Source: Shewanella nanhaiensis (GTDB lineage: Bacteria > Pseudomonadota > Gammaproteobacteria > Enterobacterales > Shewanellaceae). From it: a stretch of DNA of 64,000 nt. Below are positions 60,268 through 64,000 of this stretch, in pieces. Below the pieces are notes generated by a model, which was not told the DNA's origin, did no database searches, and saw only the letters and a program-made list of their open reading frames with translations. The stretch is taken from the NCBI RefSeq assembly GCF_019457885.1, contig NZ_JAHZST010000021.1, forward strand, positions 1-64,000. Direction: 5' to 3'. Each line of letters opens with the position of its first letter. Positions within the stretch are counted from its first letter, which is position 1. A program made the position numbers and the translations under genes.

Positions 60268-61446
60268 ATGGTGAGAACGCTAGAGTCTAAGACTCATGTT
60301 AAATTTCCTGTATCTAAGTTGAGTGTGGGGATGTTTGTTACATCGATTGATAACGATGGTCAGGTAGCCATAACCAATGCAGGTCAAATTAAAGATCCTG
60401 AAGCAATCAAAAAACTTATTAAAAATGGTATTAAATATGTTTGGGTTGACAAGGAGAGATCTGCCGATTCTTGTGGTTTTAATAATACTGTCCAACCCCC
60501 ACCTGAAGTAAAGAAAAAAGCCCCCTCAAGAGAAGTTACACAACAAAAAGCCAAAAAATTAGTCACTGAAGCTAAAGATCTACTAGCTAAAGTCTTGTCT
60601 GAAACCTTCGAAGGTAAGGCGATAGAGGTCGCTCCTTTTGAGGAGTTTGCAGACAATATGATTGACTCTGCTCTGCTTGATTCTGATGCGCTCAAATGTG
60701 TGTCAGCACTCAGAACAAAAGATGCATATCTGCTTGAACACTCTGTTAATGTGGCCTTTCTTTTGATCACCTTTGGGCAACACCTTAATCTTGATAAACA
60801 AAAGCTTAAGGAGATGGCTGTCGGAGGGATTTTGCACGATGTGGGTAAAATTCAGGTTGATGATAAGGTGCTCCATAAACCGGGTAAGTTGACCGAGGAG
60901 GAGTTTGAGCATATGAAGAAGCATCAAACTTTCGCCATGAATATCATGTCAAAAACCAGCGGAATGTCTCAGGTAAGTAAAGATGTCTGTTTGATGCACC
61001 ATGAGAAGCTTGATGGTAATGGTTACCCTAATGGGTTAAAAGGAGATGAGTTACCACTTCATGGGCGTATGAGCTGTATTGTGGATATATTTGATGCATT
61101 AACTGCCAAGCGTTGTTATAAAGATGCCATGAGCCCCGCGGCGGCATTTAAAGTGCTGCTTAGTTTGACCCCCTTTCATCTGGACGAATCACTCGTTTAT
61201 CAGTTTATTCGCTCAGTTGGCGTATATCCCGTGGGATCCCTTGTTGAGCTCTCTGATGGACGGATAGGGATTGTGTGGAATGCAAAAGGCAGAGACGCTC
61301 TGCACCCGATCCTAAAATGCTTCTATTCTCTTAAGCATAAGCGCTATCTCGATGTGACTTTTGTCGATCTACTTAAGAGTGATGCTCAGATTGAACGTGG
61401 CATATCACCCTGTAGTCTGGATGTCGATCCAACGCCATTTTATTGA
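60268..61446 (+). CDS. DUF3391 / HD-GYP c-di-GMP phosphodiesterase
   Basis: The 393-residue protein has an N-terminal DUF3391-like domain (VKFPVSKLSVGMFVTSI, KYVWVDKERSADSC) and an HD-GYP domain from about 140 (YLLEHSVNVAFLL, GILHDVGKIQVDDKVLHKPGKL, MHHEKLDGNGYPNGLKGDELP). All metal ligands and GYP are present, so hydrolysis of c-di-GMP is likely. The ATG at 60268 is chosen over a TTG at 60259. The 60043-60267 gap shows only AT-rich sequence. It is the third c-di-GMP gene in the window. Confidence 0.93.
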   Translation: MVRTLESKTHVKFPVSKLSVGMFVTSIDNDGQVAITNAGQIKDPEAIKKLIKNGIKYVWVDKERSADSCGFNNTVQPPPEVKKKAPSREVTQQKAKKLVTEAKDLLAKVLSETFEGKAIEVAPFEEFADNMIDSALLDSDALKCVSALRTKDAYLLEHSVNVAFLLITFGQHLNLDKQKLKEMAVGGILHDVGKIQVDDKVLHKPGKLTEEEFEHMKKHQTFAMNIMSKTSGMSQVSKDVCLMHHEKLDGNGYPNGLKGDELPLHGRMSCIVDIFDALTAKRCYKDAMSPAAAFKVLLSLTPFHLDESLVYQFIRSVGVYPVGSLVELSDGRIGIVWNAKGRDALHPILKCFYSLKHKRYLDVTFVDLLKSDAQIERGISPCSLDVDPTPFY

Positions 61447-61470
61447 TCTGTTTTTATAACTATTTGCTTT

Positions 61471-61505
61471 TAAAGGGACTAAGTCCCTTTAGGGGCATTT
61501 TTCGT
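61471..61505 (+). terminator. Terminator after the HD-GYP gene
   Basis: TAAAGGGACTAAGTCCCTTTA is a perfect inverted repeat followed by GGGGCATTTTT. It is 25 bases past the stop codon. Confidence 0.7.
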
Positions 61506-61564
61506 TTTATGGCGCTGAAATTGATATAATTCACTCCATGTTTCGCTGCTTCTAGGTATTCCTC

Positions 61565-62224
61565 TTGTCAAAAAATCGCATATTTACCACAGTTATTCTG
61601 CTTATCTCCCTCGCGCTTTTGATCCCAGGTGTGACTCAGCCAATTTTGAGTATTAGCGGAACCATAGAGAAGTCAGAGCTGACTAAAGCGGGCATAGATC
61701 AGTTAGCGACAAGCTTGGGAGATAACTCTGCTAACGGTAACACTCGAGGTATGCTCTCCATGTTTAGTGGGATGCTAGGGCTCAACGATCTAGAGGGAGA
61801 AGTTGAAGTCTTTCAGAAGACACGCAGTATCTGGGGAACCGTAGATGAGCTGTTTAGATCTGGAAATGCTGCCGTTGCCGCTTTAGTTATGCTGTTTAGC
61901 ATTATTATTCCAGTAGTAAAGCTCTCATTAATCTTGCTACAACAACTGCCCATAACCTCCTCATTTAGACAGGCGATCACAGGCTTTACCACTAAGATTA
62001 GCAAGTGGTCGATGGCCGATGTGTTCGTGGTCGCGCTTATCGTCACCTATATGGCGGGTAATGCCTCGGCAGGCATGGGAGAGCTACTGAAAACCACAGC
62101 GAGTTTTGAGGTGGGTTTCTATTATTTTAGTGCTTACTGTCTCTTTTCTATTGCCAGTACTTATCTGGTTAATACTGATATTGCAGAGTCTGAGACTAGC
62201 TTGCCAGAAACTGAGAGAGCCTAA
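61565..62224 (+). CDS. Paraquat-inducible protein A family membrane protein
   Basis: The 219 residues begin with a TTG start (TAGG upstream) and four predicted helices (VILLISLALLIPGV, AAVAALVMLFSIIIPVVKL, MADVFVVALIVTYMA, YYFSAYCLFSIAST). KWSMADVFVVAL is the PqiA hallmark. PqiA proteins join the MCE-type lipid transport system in E. coli. Here no pqiB or mce gene is near, and the protein is shorter than E. coli PqiA. Function here is inferred only. Confidence 0.85.
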   Translation: MSKNRIFTTVILLISLALLIPGVTQPILSISGTIEKSELTKAGIDQLATSLGDNSANGNTRGMLSMFSGMLGLNDLEGEVEVFQKTRSIWGTVDELFRSGNAAVAALVMLFSIIIPVVKLSLILLQQLPITSSFRQAITGFTTKISKWSMADVFVVALIVTYMAGNASAGMGELLKTTASFEVGFYYFSAYCLFSIASTYLVNTDIAESETSLPETERA

Positions 62225-62372
62225 GGTTTTCATCTGTTTTGGCGCTGCATTAGCTCTCAAAAATCACTTAGGTTAGCGCGTGCTCACAAGTTTGTTCATC
62301 ATTAGTTATTTAATTGAATTTAATACTGTTAATTAACTCTACTTGGGTATGACTTTATCAATTGAGAGCCCT

Positions 62373-63056
62373 ATGAAACGTCGTGATTTTATCGCTGCTG
62401 GCGGCATTGCTGTTGCCAGCGCCCTATTTGCACCTCACTTGTTTGCCACAACGAAGGGGAAACCTTTGAAGATTCTCGCCTTAGTGTTTGATGATTATGA
62501 GACACTAGACTTACACGGTCCTGTTGAGATGTTAGGACATATGAGTCATGTGCAGATTCAGCTGGTGGGGGCCAAATCTATTATTAGAAGTTATCAGGGA
62601 CCTAAAGTGCTAACCGATATCTCAATTGAGCAGGTAACGCCCTGTGATCTTCTGATTGTCCCTGGTGGGATCGGCACGCGCACACTGGTTGAAGACAGTG
62701 AGCTGCTGAGTTGGCTGCAAGCCCAGGAAAAGGTCTCTAAGAAGGTGTTTTCCATCTGTACAGGCTCCGCTCTATTAGCTAAAGCTGGCATTTTAGATGG
62801 TGTTAATGCCACGACCAATAAGATGGCCTATCAATGGGTAACAAGCTTATCTCAGAGAGTTCACTGGCAACCCAGTGCACGTTGGGTTGATGAGGGGAAA
62901 TTTCTTACCTCATCTGGCGTCTCGGCAGGAACAGATGCAGCTCTGTTTTATGTTCGCCAACTAAATGGTGACGAGGAGGCAAGACGCATTGAACGGTTAA
63001 CTGAATATCACTGGAATGATGACTCGACTAATGATCCTTATGCCGTTGAGGTGTAA
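62373..63056 (+). CDS. Tat-exported DJ-1/PfpI family protein
   Basis: The 227-residue protein has a twin-arginine signal (MKRRDFIAAGGIAVASALFA). ILALVFDDYETLDLHGPVEM and LLIVPGGIGTRTLVED are followed by VFSICTGSALLAKAGIL, the Cys nucleophile elbow of the DJ-1/PfpI fold. It resembles isonitrile-hydratase-type or protease-like members. The Tat signal predicts a periplasmic location, unusual for this fold. GAGAG before the ATG at 62373 sets the start; a TTG at 62343 is also in frame. Confidence 0.88.
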   Translation: MKRRDFIAAGGIAVASALFAPHLFATTKGKPLKILALVFDDYETLDLHGPVEMLGHMSHVQIQLVGAKSIIRSYQGPKVLTDISIEQVTPCDLLIVPGGIGTRTLVEDSELLSWLQAQEKVSKKVFSICTGSALLAKAGILDGVNATTNKMAYQWVTSLSQRVHWQPSARWVDEGKFLTSSGVSAGTDAALFYVRQLNGDEEARRIERLTEYHWNDDSTNDPYAVEV

Positions 63057-63135
63057 TTAAAATTTCCGCCTTAGTTGTTATAGCTATTTATTAGTAAAAA
63101 CGAGTATTTGTGAATTAATTGGAATATGAGAAATA

Positions 63136-63369
63136 ATGACCGCTTCTCTATTCGTCTCCGGTTTGGCGAATTTGACTTATATCAATTGGTATTGGGAGGC
63201 GAAGTTGAAGAAGTGGTTAATTGTTTTATCTTGTACTGTATTCGTTGCTGCCTCGCTGCTGACTAGCGGATTGACTCGTGCGTTGATCGATCTTGTTGCC
63301 TTTGCAAGCCTGCTCTGGATCGTACTTGGAATGAGAACTGAGAGTGACACTAAGCAAGATAACTGTTGA
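63136..63369 (+). CDS. Small hydrophobic membrane protein
   Basis: The 77-residue protein has two predicted helices (WLIVLSCTVFVAASLLTSG and ALIDLVAFASLLWIVLG). GAGAAATA precedes the ATG. No family is recognised. It lies between the PfpI gene and the convergent yeiH-like gene. The opposite strand also has an open frame, but it lacks a ribosome binding site. Confidence 0.5.
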   Translation: MTASLFVSGLANLTYINWYWEAKLKKWLIVLSCTVFVAASLLTSGLTRALIDLVAFASLLWIVLGMRTESDTKQDNC

Positions 63370-63433
63370 GATAAAGATAACAGCTTAAGCCGCACTCTAA
63401 TCTAGGTAGACCGCTTTCCTATACTGATTGCTA

Positions 63434-64000
63434 TTAGAGATACAAGATATAGAGCAGTGAACTCACCCCGATAGCCAACCAAAGCATTACCCCTAAGGCG
63501 AGAGGTTTAACCCCTGCCGCCCGCATCTTTTTGACCGTTATTCCCGCACCAATTAAAAATAGACAAAGTACTAAAACACGCTTAGATAGCGTAAATATCA
63601 ACTCATAAGCCGCTTCTCCCTGAGGAAAAAAGTGGGCTATGGCGATGGCCAGACAGTAGAAGCCGATAAAGTAGGGGATGGTGATGCGCTTCTTATCTCC
63701 ACCAAAAATGATAGCGCTGATCAGCGCGATAGGGATGATCCATAGCGCTCTGGCAAGCTTGATGGTGGTCGCTGTAACGAGTGCTTCCTCACCATAGGCT
63801 GATGCGGCACCGACTACCGAGGAGGTGTCGTGAATAGCGATAGCACTCCAGACTCCGAAGTCATATTGGCTCATCGACAACAGGTGGCCCAGAGCTGGGA
63901 AGAGAAACAGGGCGATGGAGTTGAGTATAAATATGCTTGCTAGTGCGATGGCGGTTTGATCGCTTTTTGCATTGATCGCTGGTGAAACAGCCGCAATGGC
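63434..64000 (-). CDS. YeiH-type putative sulfate exporter (5' part missing)
   Basis: The gene continues beyond the window edge. The visible 188 codons are open from 64000. ASIFILNSIALFLFPALGHLLSMSQYDFGVWSAIAIHDTSSVVGAASAYG (in part) matches the YeiH family of membrane transporters, followed by ALWIIPIALISAII and LIGAGITVKKMRAAGVKPLALGVMLW. Family members are annotated as sulfate exporters without firm proof. About seven helices are visible. Confidence 0.9.
   Translation of the reverse strand, partial: AIAAVSPAINAKSDQTAIALASIFILNSIALFLFPALGHLLSMSQYDFGVWSAIAIHDTSSVVGAASAYGEEALVTATTIKLARALWIIPIALISAIIFGGDKKRITIPYFIGFYCLAIAIAHFFPQGEAAYELIFTLSKRVLVLCLFLIGAGITVKKMRAAGVKPLALGVMLWLAIGVSSLLYILYL

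Noticed and set aside
60090..60290. A 66-codon frame before the HD-GYP gene
   Set aside because: It overlaps the HD-GYP start in another frame, has no Shine-Dalgarno and is Leu/Phe-rich as expected of AT-rich noise.
63177..63395. Minus-strand frame over the small membrane protein
   Set aside because: It lacks a ribosome binding site, and the plus-strand frame has GAGAAATA at the right distance.

Overview
The window looks like a chromosomal segment of a marine Shewanella (Gammaproteobacteria, Alteromonadales). The main reasons are the protein similarity and gene order around polA/engB/yihI/hemN, with Spot 42 RNA next to polA and a Csr-type RNA near yihI. An LPS core locus running from waaA to coaD and many Shewanella-like dispersed repeats agree with this. 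The genus call is inferred from remembered families, not from a search.

Layout. 1-1045: one intact tRNA-Asp gene, followed by at least three decayed tRNA-Asp copies interrupted by short insertions. 1046-9304: a PAS-GGDEF-EAL c-di-GMP protein, lysophospholipase PldB, a DUF885 lipoprotein, HemN, a DUF2489 protein and YihI. 9368-15749: a methyltransferase, a CsrB/CsrC-type RNA, cytochrome c4, EngB, Spot 42 RNA and DNA polymerase I. 16149-21314: ElbB, GlpG, GlpE, the threonine catabolic pair Tdh-Kbl and a TetR regulator. 21592-34089: an LPS core and surface locus (WaaA, KdkA, acyltransferase, several glycosyltransferases, a pyruvyl-transferase-like protein, CoaD and a Wzi-like outer-membrane protein). 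34177-40206: a repeat-rich accessory stretch holding MutM, an LRR-like orphan, an HD-GYP protein, a ParDE toxin-antitoxin pair and a probably broken secreted-protein gene.

40208-45913: a molybdenum/tungsten block on the minus strand (MoaA, a MobB-MoeA fusion, MobA and a TupABC-type oxyanion transporter). Divergent from it is a two-component system with a sigma-54-type response regulator and a Cache-like sensor kinase (46196-49697). 49717-50240: two tandem RyhB-type iron-stress RNAs, each with its own Fur-box promoter, both on the minus strand. Then come a GNAT enzyme, the queuosine-precursor transporter YhhQ with a possible preQ1 riboswitch, a solute-binding protein and MenF.

54433-60042: a tightly packed operon encoding a TonB-dependent receptor, a double-ATPase ECF transporter (A-A, T and S parts), a TiaS-like nucleotide-binding protein and a small Cys-rich protein. 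Its substrate is unknown. The palindrome GACATTTTGTC lies upstream of this operon and recurs twice in the promoter region of the two-component system, which suggests a shared regulon. I consider this the best candidate for an undescribed system. 60268-64000: a DUF3391/HD-GYP protein, a PqiA-like membrane protein, a Tat-exported DJ-1/PfpI protein, a small membrane protein and the C-terminal part of a YeiH-type exporter that runs off the window.
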